From contig NZ_KK366008.1 of NCBI RefSeq assembly GCF_000686725.1, positions 386,074 through 450,073 of the forward strand: a DNA stretch of 64,000 nt, written 5' to 3'. Under the pieces are notes generated by a model that was not told the origin of the DNA, searched no databases, and saw only the letters and a list, made by a program, of their open reading frames with translations. Shown piece after piece: positions 35,269 through 44,994 of the stretch. Origin of the DNA: Clostridium akagii DSM 12554 (GTDB lineage: Bacteria; Bacillota; Clostridia; Clostridiales; Clostridiaceae). Position numbers and translations under genes: made by a program. The first letter of the stretch is position 1, and each line of letters starts with the position of its first letter.

Positions 35269-36201
35269 CTATTTCTTGTTGTTACTCAATCTTATTCTAG
35301 GATCAATAAATCCATAGAGCACATCTACAACAAATACAGATATTATGTATAATATTGCAACAAAGATTGTTGTTCCCAATATCACTGGATAATCTCTATC
35401 TGAAATGCTACTTACAAAATATCTTCCTATTCCCGGTATTGAAAAAATGACCTCAATAACAAATGTACCAGTAAATATCATTGCTATTTGTGGTCCAAGC
35501 ATTGTAATTGATGGCATAATTGCATTTCTTAACACATGTTTATAAACTAAGGCTACCTTTGAAACACCTTTTGCTCTGGCAGTCATAACATAATCTTGTC
35601 CAATCACATCTATACAGTTACTTCTCATAAATCTAGCATAAACAGCTATTGTACCCAATGCCATTGATAATGCTGGTAATACTGTGAATTTGAATCCACC
35701 CCACCCTGATGTTGGAAATAGTTCGAATTTAACCGTGAAAAAATATTGTAATATAGCGGCTAGAACAAATGATGGTATTGCTATCCCTAAAATTGCTATA
35801 AACATAACAGTATAGTCTTGCCATTTATTCTTTTTAAAAGCAGCTATAATCCCCAATATAATTCCTAATGAAAACCCAATAATCAAAGCTTCTCCACCAA
35901 GTTCACCCGAAATGGGAGCTTTTTGTGCTATTATACTATTTACAGTAAGACCTGGGTATTGATATGATTCACCTAAATCTCCATGAAGAACTAAGTTTTC
36001 CATAAACAGTGCATATTGAGTTGCTAATGGCTTATCTAAACCATATTTCTTATTTATATTTTTTACTGTCTGTGCTGGTAATTTTTTAGGACTGGCAAAT
36101 GGATTACCCGGTATAGAGTGCATCATAAAAAAGGTTGCTGTAGTAACAATAAATATTGTTATTATCATATATGCAAATCTTTTTAGCACAAATCTCAGCA
36201 T
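35269..36201 (-). CDS. oppB: Oligopeptide ABC transporter permease OppB
   Basis: The 310-residue permease has six helices, the N-terminal MLRFVLKRFAYMIITIF start typical of OppB/DppB, the HSIPGNPF motif and the EAA loop QDYVMTARAKGVSKVALVYKHVLRN. The ATG at 36201 follows GGAGGG. It is separated from oppA by a strong hairpin at 36237-36256. Confidence 0.95.
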   Translation of the reverse strand: MLRFVLKRFAYMIITIFIVTTATFFMMHSIPGNPFASPKKLPAQTVKNINKKYGLDKPLATQYALFMENLVLHGDLGESYQYPGLTVNSIIAQKAPISGELGGEALIIGFSLGIILGIIAAFKKNKWQDYTVMFIAILGIAIPSFVLAAILQYFFTVKFELFPTSGWGGFKFTVLPALSMALGTIAVYARFMRSNCIDVIGQDYVMTARAKGVSKVALVYKHVLRNAIMPSITMLGPQIAMIFTGTFVIEVIFSIPGIGRYFVSSISDRDYPVILGTTIFVAILYIISVFVVDVLYGFIDPRIRLSNNKK

Positions 36202-36236
36202 TATTATCCCTCCAAAAGTATATTAAAATATTATTA

Positions 36237-36256
36237 CGGCAGAGAAAACTCTGCCG
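36237..36256 (-). terminator. Intercistronic hairpin between oppA and oppB
   Basis: CGGCAGAG-AAAA-CTCTGCCG is a perfect 8-bp GC-rich stem with a 4-nt loop and no T run. Such hairpins after a binding-protein gene partly stop transcription or protect the 3' end, raising binding-protein level over permease level. Confidence 0.7.
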
Positions 36257-36278
36257 CATAATTATAATTATCCCAAAA

Positions 36279-37970
36279 CTATTTACTTGCTTTTCCAGAA
36301 ATATATGCATATTTTAATTCTGAACCAGCGGCAAATGGCAACCTTTGTGTTCCCTTTACGTAATTATAAGTGAAGCTACTTGATGATTGATGATATGTTG
36401 TAGCAAAAGGTACATCAGTAACTAGAAGTATTTTCTCTGCTTTTTGGAAATCTTCAAGTCTTTTTGATTGATTATTTTGAGTTTTAGCATCTTCTATCAA
36501 CGCATCATAATCTTTATTTGAATATGCATTAGTTTGAGCTGTTGCACTTGTTTCCCACATATCTAAGAATGTCATAGGGTCATTATAATCAGCAGACCAA
36601 AACTCTCCACTTTGCATTTGGAAATTTAAAGTGCTCTGATCTTGTAAAAATTGTTTCCATTCTTCGTAATTAACCTTAACATTTACACCTATTTTATTCT
36701 TAAGTTCTGATATTAAAAGGTCTCCTTCTTTTTTAGCTACAGCATCAACACCCGCTTCTGTGTCAACAATTGTAGTTTTTGTTGGGTCTGGATCCATTCC
36801 CAATTCTTTTAAACCTTGGCTGAATAATGCTTTTGGATCACCAGTTAATTGGCTTAATGGTGATTTAACTTTATCTCTATAGAAGCTGCTACCGATTTGT
36901 ATATCTGTTGGTATGTATTCATTAGCAGGTGTTCCAATTCCACCACCAACAATATTAAGGTAATCTGTTCTATTTAGTGATAATGCGATTGCTTTTCTTA
37001 TTTTATCATTTGTCATTAATTTATTTTTATCTTTAAAATTAAATGCAAGGTATCCTGTTGTAGGTAATAGTGAGCTTTTATGAACTACTTTGTTGTTTTT
37101 AGAAAATTTTTCATTCCATTCTTTTGAAATAACAGCTACTGAATCAATTTCACCACTTTGAAGTGCATTCATCTGAGCACTATTGTCATTCATAAAGTCA
37201 AAAGTGATTTTGTCTAGTTTTACATTGTTTTTATCCCAATAACTATTATTTTTAACTAATTCAAGTTTGCTTCCACTTACCATACTTGTAATTTTGAAAG
37301 GTCCATTATATACTAATGAATCAGCCGTAGAACCATATTTTGCTCCTGCTTTTTCGACTATATCCTTTCTTAGAGGTATAAAGAACTTAAAATTTAATAA
37401 TTTTTCAAAGTAGGCACAAGGGTGCGATAATGTTATTACAAGTGTACTATCATCTGATGCACTTACACCTAATTGATCAAGCGGTAGTTTTCCACTATTT
37501 ACATCATCAGCATTTTTTATTCCGGCACCCTGAAGTAAATAAGCATATTCTGATGCCGTATTTGGATCAAGTGCTCTTCTTAATGCATATACATATTGAT
37601 CAGCTGTAACAGGTTTTCCATCTGACCAATTACTTTTTCTTAATTTAAATGTCCAAGTAAGCCCATCTGACGATGATTTCCAACTTGTAGCACCCGCAGG
37701 AACAACTGTTTCTTTACCATTTTTAAGTTCATCCCTTCCAAGAGCCTCCTGAGTTTCTTGAAGAACATAAGCTGAATACATGTCCGTTCCTTTAGAAGAA
37801 TCAAGTGTTTTAACATCCGATACTGGAAGTGAGAGGTTTAAGTGTTGATCCTTATCAAGTGTAGTTGATGAAGTGTCGCTAGAACTAGAAGTACTACCAC
37901 ATCCTGATAATGCCACTGTTGAAATAACTGCTGCTGAAAGTAATACTGTCAATAATTTTTTACTTTTCAT
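36279..37970 (-). CDS. oppA: Oligopeptide-binding lipoprotein OppA
   Basis: The 563-residue protein is the extracellular solute-binding component (SBP family 5). It begins with a lipoprotein signal peptide and lipobox ALSGC (Cys at residue 26), followed by a Ser/Thr-rich linker. Conserved parts include LTWTFKLRKSNWSDGKPVTADQ-type sequence near residue 110 and the C-terminal domain. The ATG at 37970 follows AAGGGGG. It is the promoter-proximal gene of oppABCDF. Confidence 0.95.
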   Translation of the reverse strand: MKSKKLLTVLLSAAVISTVALSGCGSTSSSSDTSSTTLDKDQHLNLSLPVSDVKTLDSSKGTDMYSAYVLQETQEALGRDELKNGKETVVPAGATSWKSSSDGLTWTFKLRKSNWSDGKPVTADQYVYALRRALDPNTASEYAYLLQGAGIKNADDVNSGKLPLDQLGVSASDDSTLVITLSHPCAYFEKLLNFKFFIPLRKDIVEKAGAKYGSTADSLVYNGPFKITSMVSGSKLELVKNNSYWDKNNVKLDKITFDFMNDNSAQMNALQSGEIDSVAVISKEWNEKFSKNNKVVHKSSLLPTTGYLAFNFKDKNKLMTNDKIRKAIALSLNRTDYLNIVGGGIGTPANEYIPTDIQIGSSFYRDKVKSPLSQLTGDPKALFSQGLKELGMDPDPTKTTIVDTEAGVDAVAKKEGDLLISELKNKIGVNVKVNYEEWKQFLQDQSTLNFQMQSGEFWSADYNDPMTFLDMWETSATAQTNAYSNKDYDALIEDAKTQNNQSKRLEDFQKAEKILLVTDVPFATTYHQSSSSFTYNYVKGTQRLPFAAGSELKYAYISGKASK

Positions 37971-38153
37971 AGATTTTCCCCCTTAAAATTATGTATCTAT
38001 ATTTTTATATAGTTCTTAAAATAAGCCTAAACTATATATGATGTAGCTAATGTAAAATAATCAATTTTTTTCAATAAAAACATATAAACATAGATAATCC
38101 TTGTTTTTATGATAAGTTACATATAATGTTAAATTAATTTATATTATAATATC

Positions 38154-38182
38154 ATAATATCATAATAAATTTACATAGTCAA
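38154..38182 (-). promoter_or_regulatory. Promoter of the opp operon
   Basis: On the minus strand TTGACT (38182-38177) and TATTAT (38159-38154) are 17 nt apart. The implied leader before oppA is about 180 nt. Confidence 0.6.
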
Positions 38183-38719
38183 TCGATTTTGTTGAATGTG
38201 TTAAAATAATCCTCTTTAAATTGATAATTTATCAATTGTATACTATATTTTAGTTTTATTTTATCAATTTAATATATTTTAAAGGATCGCATTAACATAT
38301 TATAGATATTGTTATTATACTTATGCTAAATAAGCAAATTATATGCTGATTTATGTATAATACTCGAATTGTATATATGAGATACAATGTAACTGTAAAT
38401 AATTTTAATTTATTTACTTTAACTATGGAATGCTAGTGTCCACAGCATCCTTGCCATTAATTAAACATTAATTGATAAATATTTTTATTAATATAATAAC
38501 ATTTATCATATTGCTTAAATCATAAATATACTTTTTATATCTTAGCTAAACATATATGTTTACTATATTTACATGACATTACTATCTTATTCATTATTTG
38601 TCAATAATATCTCCTCATAAATATGAAAAATATTGCATTAATTGAATTTATTTTTTAACAATCATATAATTCTCATATAATAAAGTAGGGATCTTTCTAT
38701 TCTAAGATAAAATTATTTG

Positions 38720-38757
38720 TGCAAACGATTGCGTAAGTGTTGATAATAATATATAAT
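38720..38757 (+). promoter_or_regulatory. Phosphorylase promoter with overlapping cre/LacI-type operator
   Basis: TTGCGT (38729-38734) and TATAAT (38752-38757) are 17 nt apart. The -35 box overlaps TGCAAACGATTGCG (38720-38733), a near-palindrome around a central CG that fits the core of CcpA cre sites and of LacI-family operators. Binding there would block initiation, so carbon control of the gene is likely. Confidence 0.65.
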
Positions 38758-38797
38758 CATTATTGTAAACATATTTTTTTAATTTAAGGAGGATACT

Positions 38798-40435
38798 ATG
38801 GACATAAAATCACTTCCGAAAATTGCATATTTTTGTATGGAATATGCATTATATTCTGACTTTAAAACCTATGCTGGAGGTCTTGGCATACTTGCAGGTG
38901 ACTACCTAAAAGGTGCAAAAGACATGAAATTACCTTTAATAGGTATAGGTATTAGATGGAAACAAGGTTATGGAGAACAGGTAATAGGAAAAGATGGTTT
39001 GCCTTATGATGCCTACCATAATTATAAACACGATTTTTTAGTTGATACGGGTATAAAAGTGTCAGTAAAAATCAGAAACGTTGATGTTTTCTGCAAGGTG
39101 TGGAAATGCGAAAACTTTGGTAATAATCCAATTTATCTTCTTGATACAGACATTCCAGAAAACTCTGAAACTTGGATAACTGGACAACTTTATGGTTGGT
39201 TTGGTGAAGAACGAATTGCTCAGGAAATGGTATTAGGCATTGGTGGAATTAAAGCTTTAAGAGCACTTGGAATCCCAGTTGATGTTTACCACTTTAATGA
39301 AGGACATGCGGATCTTGCAGCTATAGAATTAATCAGAGAGAAAATGGCTTCAGGGTCTACCTTCGAAAATGCCTTAGAAAAAACAAGGGATGAAGTTGTT
39401 TTCACAACCCATACACCTATTGTTCAAGGTAATGAATCTCATCCAATTGATAAACTTGAATTTATGGGTGCTTTTAATGGTCTAACAAAAAATCAAATGA
39501 TACAGATTGGCGGAGATCCTTTCAATATGACCGTTGCAGGATTAAGACTATCAAGAAAATCAAATGCAGTAGCTCAGCTTCATGCTGAAACTGCTAATAA
39601 AATGTGGAAAGACGTTGCTAACAAATGCACGATAATTGGAATAACAAATGCTATACACAAAGGTACCTGGGTAGATCCAAGAATCACAAAAACTTTTAAT
39701 GAACATGGAGACCTTTTATCTACTCATAATGAAATAAAAAAAGAACTAATCACATTTATAAATGAAAGGACAAATTCTACTCTAGACAAAGATAAACTTT
39801 TAATTGGTTTTTCAAGAAGAGCTGCCCCATACAAAAGAAGTGATCTTATATTCAGAAAACCTGAAATAATAGATCCATTATTAAAGCAAGGTAAAATACA
39901 AATAGTATTTTCTGGGAAAGCTCATCCTTTAGACGATATTGGAAAAGAAATAGTTGCCAATTTAGTTGTTATGATGAAAAAATATCCAAACGCAGTAGTT
40001 TTTTTAGAAAATTATGATATGAATATAGGTAGAATGCTAACTAGGGGATCAGATATTTGGCTTAACAACCCAAGAAGGCCTTTAGAGGCGAGTGGTACTT
40101 CAGGAATGAAAGCTGCAATGAATGGTGTACTTAACTGTTCTATACTTGATGGATGGTGGCCAGAAGCATGCAATGACGGCATCAATGGATGGCAATTTGG
40201 TGATGGAGTTGGTATCGTTGACGGTAACGAAAGTGACGAAGACCTAGCAAAACTTGACAAGCATGACTGTGATGCCTTATATAACGTACTACTGAATAAA
40301 GTATTACCAACCTACTATGACAATAAAGTTAAATGGCAAGAAATGATGCACCAAAGCATTAAAAGTTGCTCTGAATATTTCGGGGTTGAAAGAATGCTTA
40401 CAGAATACTATGAAAAACTTTATATAAAAAGTTAA
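38798..40435 (+). CDS. glgP: Alpha-glucan (glycogen/starch) phosphorylase, short type
   Basis: The enzyme releases glucose-1-phosphate from alpha-1,4-glucans with phosphate and PLP (GT35). At 545 residues it is the short form, without the N-terminal regulatory extension of the 800-residue enzymes. Seen are AYFCMEYALYSDFKTYAGGLG at the start (donor-side loop), HFNEGHADLAAIE, the FSRRAAPYKRSDLIF segment that resembles the phosphate site, and the PLP lysine in EASGTSGMKAAMNG near residue 436. The ATG at 38798 follows AAGGAGG. It stands alone with its own promoter and terminator. No other glycogen gene is in the window. Confidence 0.92.
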   Translation: MDIKSLPKIAYFCMEYALYSDFKTYAGGLGILAGDYLKGAKDMKLPLIGIGIRWKQGYGEQVIGKDGLPYDAYHNYKHDFLVDTGIKVSVKIRNVDVFCKVWKCENFGNNPIYLLDTDIPENSETWITGQLYGWFGEERIAQEMVLGIGGIKALRALGIPVDVYHFNEGHADLAAIELIREKMASGSTFENALEKTRDEVVFTTHTPIVQGNESHPIDKLEFMGAFNGLTKNQMIQIGGDPFNMTVAGLRLSRKSNAVAQLHAETANKMWKDVANKCTIIGITNAIHKGTWVDPRITKTFNEHGDLLSTHNEIKKELITFINERTNSTLDKDKLLIGFSRRAAPYKRSDLIFRKPEIIDPLLKQGKIQIVFSGKAHPLDDIGKEIVANLVVMMKKYPNAVVFLENYDMNIGRMLTRGSDIWLNNPRRPLEASGTSGMKAAMNGVLNCSILDGWWPEACNDGINGWQFGDGVGIVDGNESDEDLAKLDKHDCDALYNVLLNKVLPTYYDNKVKWQEMMHQSIKSCSEYFGVERMLTEYYEKLYIKS

Positions 40436-40471
40436 GCTTCAAAAAATGCTTCTAACTTAATTCATAAAAAC

Positions 40472-40515
40472 AAAAAAACAAGTGGATTTGTGCTAACAAA
40501 AACCCTTGTTTTTTT
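40472..40515. terminator. Terminator after the phosphorylase gene
   Basis: A stem AAAAAAACAAG/CTTGTTTTTTT with a loop of about 20 nt, flanked by runs on both sides; it can serve the phosphorylase gene and the convergent YcxB-like gene. Confidence 0.7.
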
Positions 40516-40590
40516 GGCATGGAAAGTGAATAAATATTCTAATTTATGTATTTTAAAACTTATCTTTGAACCTTAAATCTTTAAAATTTC

Positions 40591-41154
40591 CTACTTTAAT
40601 TTAAGTTTTTCTTCATGTACATACTTTTTTAAAATTTCTTTTAAAATCTCAGGTTCATTATTTTCTCTATCTAAAAATCTTATGGGTATTATAAGTCCCT
40701 GATTTCTAGATGCATAAATTTCAATGATTCGTTTATTCCCTATTACTCTACTAATACTACTCCATTTTATCATATTTTTAGAAACATCAGAGGTGATTTT
40801 TATTCCTCTATCTGAAAATGTATACACGTATTCTTTTTTAATCAGCTCATCCTTATCAATTAAACTTTTGCAATTATAGCAAATAAATATTGGTGGTCCT
40901 ACTACAAATAAAATAAATATTCCTGTACATGTATTTAGAAAATTATTATTTAATTTTCCATATTTATTATAATAAGATAACAATGTATAGGATAATATAA
41001 CTAAACTTGCAACAGATATTCCCATCCATATTTTTGTTCCTACTTTTCTATAATAATTATTCGCAGTATAAGCCAATAAATCCTTAAATTTCATTTCCAC
41101 TTTTACTACCATTTCATCTGTATTAACTTTTTTCATTCTATTTAACACATCCAT
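40591..41154 (-). CDS. YcxB-like membrane protein
   Basis: The 187-residue protein has two hydrophobic helices (about residues 42-62 and 74-92) and a C-terminal cytoplasmic domain of the YcxB type (YTFSDRGIKITSDVSKNMIKWSSISRV, then IIPIRFL). Its ATG is one base after the stop of the upstream MetF-like gene, so translation is coupled. Function unknown. Confidence 0.72.
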   Translation of the reverse strand: MDVLNRMKKVNTDEMVVKVEMKFKDLLAYTANNYYRKVGTKIWMGISVASLVILSYTLLSYYNKYGKLNNNFLNTCTGIFILFVVGPPIFICYNCKSLIDKDELIKKEYVYTFSDRGIKITSDVSKNMIKWSSISRVIGNKRIIEIYASRNQGLIIPIRFLDRENNEPEILKEILKKYVHEEKLKLK

Positions 41155-41155
41155 T

Positions 41156-42082
41156 TCATTTAATTTTTCTATTCATAATAGCTTTTATATCTTTTGTAAG
41201 CTGAATGGAGGCTTCTATTTCAATTTTTCTATTTGATACACTTTCTATGCTACAACCTATTGGTATTCCTTTTTCAAGTCCAAAATCCAATAATTGTTCA
41301 AATGTATTTATTGAAAGATCTAATGATTTCTGAAGTATATCATTGGAATTCATTAAATCATTCTCAAGCCATTTTGGTATATTAATACCTAACCATTTCA
41401 TAAACTCCAAAGTTTTTATTGATCCACAAGGTGTAAGATTTATTATTATTGGTACCATCTCTATGTTATTATTTCTACAATAATAATAATAGTCAGACAA
41501 GAAATTTTTTGCTGGTTCTACATCATAAACTGCCTGAGAAACAAAAAATTTACAACCATTTTGAATTTTACTTATTATTCTAAGATGTTCATCATCATAT
41601 TTTGTGTGCCGTTCAGGTATAATTACCCCTCCAAAATTTAGTTTTGAATTTAATTTTCTGCTCAAACTATAAGCATCTTTTAAATTTAATCTAACCTTCT
41701 GAGTTTTAGCCGACGCACCCACGAATACTGAAAATCTATCCTTGTCCAAATCTGATTGAAGCCAATTGGATAATTCTGTTTCTCCGTACTTACCAACGCA
41801 ACGATAAATTATTTTTGGAATCTCTAAATCCTCCAAATATTTTTCACTATAAATCTGAGGGTCTATGGTTTCTAAAAAAGGAAATGGTCTTTCTTCTGTT
41901 ATTCTATCTTCTTCATCTTGAATGTCATATAAAATAAGTCCATCAATATCTGTATCTTTTATTCTCTCCATTTGTTTCTGAGAAATTTCTTTTACCTTCT
42001 CTTGTTCAGTGCCCTTTTTAGGTGGCGTTATTCCATAAATTAAAATCCCTGGTTCTTTATTTAATATCTTATCTTTAAGCAT
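41156..42082 (-). CDS. Methylenetetrahydrofolate reductase-like protein
   Basis: The 308-residue protein follows the MTHFR barrel: YGITPPKKGTE at the first strand, DGLILYDIQDE at the second, GGVIIPERHTKYDDEHLRII and KFFVSQAVYD near the flavin/folate site, and PIIINLTPCGS. It is clearly divergent from the MetF used in methionine synthesis. It lies directly before the YcxB-like gene (coupled). A role in reducing methylene-THF or a related folate is inferred from the fold only; it has no MetV-like partner nearby. Confidence 0.72.
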   Translation of the reverse strand: MLKDKILNKEPGILIYGITPPKKGTEQEKVKEISQKQMERIKDTDIDGLILYDIQDEEDRITEERPFPFLETIDPQIYSEKYLEDLEIPKIIYRCVGKYGETELSNWLQSDLDKDRFSVFVGASAKTQKVRLNLKDAYSLSRKLNSKLNFGGVIIPERHTKYDDEHLRIISKIQNGCKFFVSQAVYDVEPAKNFLSDYYYYCRNNNIEMVPIIINLTPCGSIKTLEFMKWLGINIPKWLENDLMNSNDILQKSLDLSINTFEQLLDFGLEKGIPIGCSIESVSNRKIEIEASIQLTKDIKAIMNRKIK

Positions 42083-42147
42083 AATTATTTTAGTGTTAAC
42101 CCTTACTAATAATAGCTCACACTAATTTCCCACCTCACTTTGTTTCG

Positions 42148-42618
42148 TTAAATTTTATTGTTCCAATGCGCAAACCAAGCATCTTTCTGAAATTCATTCC
42201 AGCATATAGTGACTCTTTCAAATGTAAACCAGAATTCAGAAAATCCGTTATTATCCCCAGTAATTTTACAAAAAAAATTATTATCATCTGCGTCTTCAGT
42301 TTCCACACTCAGTACTGACATGCCCTCTACAATTTTATTAAAATCAACCATTCTTACAACTGCTATTGATGATCCTTGCTTTTTAATATTAGACTTATCA
42401 TATACAAATGAATTTATGATTTTGAAATTTTCAAATACAAGTTTTGCTTGTCCCGTACTTTTAGGAATTTGAAATTCATTAAGTGGATGATCTTTTAATA
42501 TATCTATATGATCAAATCTAAATTCTAAAACTTGATTATCCATAGTAGCGTCCTTTATTTCACAATCATGCAAACCAATATTTTCAAAGGTATTTTCCGA
42601 AACATATTTATAATCCAT
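42148..42618 (-). CDS. Unknown 156-residue protein
   Basis: The protein begins MDYKYVSENTFENIGLHDCEI and is mostly predicted beta strand, with many acidic and aromatic residues, no signal peptide and no membrane segment. The IGLHDCEI opening followed by a LEFRFDHIDI strand resembles small single-domain proteins often annotated as immunity-like, but I do not recognise the family. It lies between the MetF-like gene and the two-component cluster on the same strand. Confidence 0.6.
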   Translation of the reverse strand: MDYKYVSENTFENIGLHDCEIKDATMDNQVLEFRFDHIDILKDHPLNEFQIPKSTGQAKLVFENFKIINSFVYDKSNIKKQGSSIAVVRMVDFNKIVEGMSVLSVETEDADDNNFFCKITGDNNGFSEFWFTFERVTICWNEFQKDAWFAHWNNKI

Positions 42619-42727
42619 ATGACATCACTTCCTTATGTAAACTATACATTAATAATTTTTTAATAATTATACCACCATACACTATGCTTTCAAATAGAAT
42701 TTTATAATTTCCATAAATAAATTAACT

Positions 42728-43777
42728 TTAGTATCTGTTTTTTACTGTAATTTCCAAATTTTCATGGCTATTTCCTGAACAATTAATATATCCATTTGTT
42801 TTTTTAAGGATTTCATTTAAAAAGGCAGATAACACATTTAAATGGGTAATATTTATGTTTTCTGAATGAGCAGTTTGTAACCTTATTACAACTGACAAAA
42901 CATTTTTTTCTTTTAGTTCCTCAGTTGAAAACATAAATTGCAGTTCTATCCTATTCTCTTTATAAAAATTTTGTATTATTGAATTTACTATAGATGCAAG
43001 TACAGCAAATAAAAGTTTATAATCCCCATTAATAGTAAATTCATTGATTGCTTGGAACTTAACATTTATCATTTTTTGCTCATGTGTTTTAATAATATAA
43101 TTACCCAAATCTTCCTCTATTCTTTTAACATTAAAGTTAACGTGTACACCCAATACAGAATCAATATAGTAACTATAAAAGTCTTTTACTGCATTACGAT
43201 AATTATTAATTATAATGCTATCCTTGCCTATTTTAGACTCCAATAATGATATACTTCTAATAAAATAATCATTAAGTTCTACAAATTTTTCTAGACTTAT
43301 TTTCATTCCTACAGTCTTATCCTCAAAGGATTTTATCATATTCTTATACAATATATTTTTAGTTTCCAAAGCCTTTCTTAGTTCCTTATTAATTTTTTGT
43401 AGATTGTAATAATCAACAGCCTGTCTTATGCCAACAAGGAAGTCCTCTTCAAGGTCCCAAGGTTTTGCTATATATTTAAAAACTCCAACTTTATTTACAG
43501 TTGCTAGTACCTGTGAAATTTGAGCATATCCTGACAAGACAATCCTTAATGTGTTTGGATATTTTTCTTTTACAATTTGAAGTAATTCAAGCCCATTCAT
43601 TTCTGGCATTCTCATATCTGTAACTATTACTGATATGTCATTTTCATTCATTATTTTCAAAGCATCTTTCCCCGATTCTGCATATAAACCAATAAACTTT
43701 TCTCCAAGTATTCCTCTACGTATAGAATGCAGTATTTTTACTTCATCGTCAACAAATAGAACCTTTGTATTATCCAT
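42728..43777 (-). CDS. Response regulator with a degenerate kinase-like C-terminal domain
   Basis: The 349-residue protein has an N-terminal receiver domain (LFVDDEVKIL; phospho-acceptor Asp in VIVTDMRMPEMNG; SGYA; Lys in KYIAKPWD). A coiled region follows, then a domain at about 225-345 that looks like a histidine-kinase ATPase fold (NGDYKLLFAVLASIVNSIIQNF resembles the N box) but has no H-box and no G boxes. It is the last gene of a four-gene cluster, 18 nt after the RR-HDOD gene. It probably relays phosphorylation by protein contact rather than DNA binding. Confidence 0.8.
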   Translation of the reverse strand: MDNTKVLFVDDEVKILHSIRRGILGEKFIGLYAESGKDALKIMNENDISVIVTDMRMPEMNGLELLQIVKEKYPNTLRIVLSGYAQISQVLATVNKVGVFKYIAKPWDLEEDFLVGIRQAVDYYNLQKINKELRKALETKNILYKNMIKSFEDKTVGMKISLEKFVELNDYFIRSISLLESKIGKDSIIINNYRNAVKDFYSYYIDSVLGVHVNFNVKRIEEDLGNYIIKTHEQKMINVKFQAINEFTINGDYKLLFAVLASIVNSIIQNFYKENRIELQFMFSTEELKEKNVLSVVIRLQTAHSENINITHLNVLSAFLNEILKKTNGYINCSGNSHENLEITVKNRY

Positions 43778-43795
43778 TTCCCCACTTCCTTTTTA

Positions 43796-44965
43796 TTACT
43801 CATGAATTTTACCTATTAAATCCTCACATGCTTTTTCAGTTATTCCTAAGTAGTCTAAAGTGCCTACATTAAAATCCATAAAAGTTTTTATTTTTAATAG
43901 TTTCCATGAATAATAATTTGCTATATGAGCAGCACATACTAGTTCCTTGTTAACAACTCTTTCGTCTAAAGGTTCATGGTGAAACATTGCAACTTCTATT
44001 ATAGAATGTGGAACTCCCCACCAATCTAATAAATACCCACCCAATTCAGCATGTGTAACATTTAATACCTGTCTCTCAAAATCTAATGGCGATTCATTTG
44101 GATTTTGTTCTATAAGATCCAATATTTCAAAACATTCCTTCTTAAAATACTGAATTTCTAAAATTTTTCCTATATCATGTAAAAGCCCCGCTGTAGAGCA
44201 GTACTCCGGTATTTTTTTGTTAAGTAGTTCTCGATAAATTAGATGCAGTATCTTATTGGTCATAACAGCATGACTCCATAATACATCAATTTTAAGTTTT
44301 CCCATATCACCTTTTATATCAAACACATTACTTACTAGTACTATATTTTTAATATTATTAAATCCCAAAAATGATATTGCTTGTTTTATTGATCCAACAT
44401 TTATGGAGTAGAATGCTGAATTGGCAATATGGAGTATTTGTGCTGACACAGATGGATCTTCTGTAATACATTCTGTGATTTTCTCCAAGGTTGCATCTTC
44501 ATTTATTAAAGAACATAATCTGCTGTACATATATGGCAGAGTTGGAAGCACATCAATTTTGTCAATTATATCAAGTACTCTTTTTTCTTTACGAATATCC
44601 TCAAATTCACTTATTTGATTGATTAAATTCACAAAATTATTGTTGTCCCAAGGCTTAAATATATAAACCTTGGCTAAATTATTCTGAATAGCATCAAAAA
44701 TTTGCTTTTCATCTGTATAACCACTTAATATTAATCTAAGCGTATTAGGATAGAGGGCTTTTGCTGCTTCTAGCAAGCTGTATCCGTTCATGTTTGGCAT
44801 TCTCATATCCGTTACCATTATATTAATACTATTATTTTTTAATATTTCCAAAGCTTCATTACCACTTTCAGCTAAAAAAATATTATAATCATAGTCCATA
44901 AATAACCTTTTAATAGCTCTAAGAATTTGCTTCTCATCATCCACAAACAATATATTTTTTTTCAC
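43796..44965 (-). CDS. Response regulator with HDOD domain
   Basis: The protein has a receiver domain (LFVDDEKQILRAI; Asp in IMVTDMRMPNMNG; Lys in YIFKPWD) and an HDOD domain from about residue 145 (LPTLPYMYSRLCSLINEDATLEKI; SAFYSINVGSIKQAISFLG; GLLHDIGKILEI; HAELGGYLLDWWGVP). HDOD domains are catalytically modified HD folds used in signalling. GTG at 44965 has GAGGGTGA at a good distance; an upstream in-frame ATG overlaps the preceding A/G-rich stretch. It lies in the cluster between two other receiver genes. Confidence 0.88.
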   Translation of the reverse strand: MKKNILFVDDEKQILRAIKRLFMDYDYNIFLAESGNEALEILKNNSINIMVTDMRMPNMNGYSLLEAAKALYPNTLRLILSGYTDEKQIFDAIQNNLAKVYIFKPWDNNNFVNLINQISEFEDIRKEKRVLDIIDKIDVLPTLPYMYSRLCSLINEDATLEKITECITEDPSVSAQILHIANSAFYSINVGSIKQAISFLGFNNIKNIVLVSNVFDIKGDMGKLKIDVLWSHAVMTNKILHLIYRELLNKKIPEYCSTAGLLHDIGKILEIQYFKKECFEILDLIEQNPNESPLDFERQVLNVTHAELGGYLLDWWGVPHSIIEVAMFHHEPLDERVVNKELVCAAHIANYYSWKLLKIKTFMDFNVGTLDYLGITEKACEDLIGKIHE

Positions 44966-44994
44966 TGGTATCACCCTCATCCTTTTTGTAGAAG

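Larger units (their letters stand above)
37971..38797. other. 827-bp AT-rich divergent promoter region (oppA / glucan phosphorylase)
   Basis: Very AT-rich, no open reading frame with a ribosome site. It holds the oppA promoter near 38154-38182 (long leader of about 180 nt), the phosphorylase promoter and operator near 38720-38757, and a small imperfect hairpin (GGAATGCT...AGCATCC) at 38427-38450 in otherwise featureless sequence. Nothing else was recognised. Confidence 0.5.

Noticed and set aside
38135-38175. Short tandem repeat of an ATATCATA-type unit
   Set aside because: Fewer than three imperfect copies in very AT-rich promoter DNA; likely chance and it includes the oppA -10 box.
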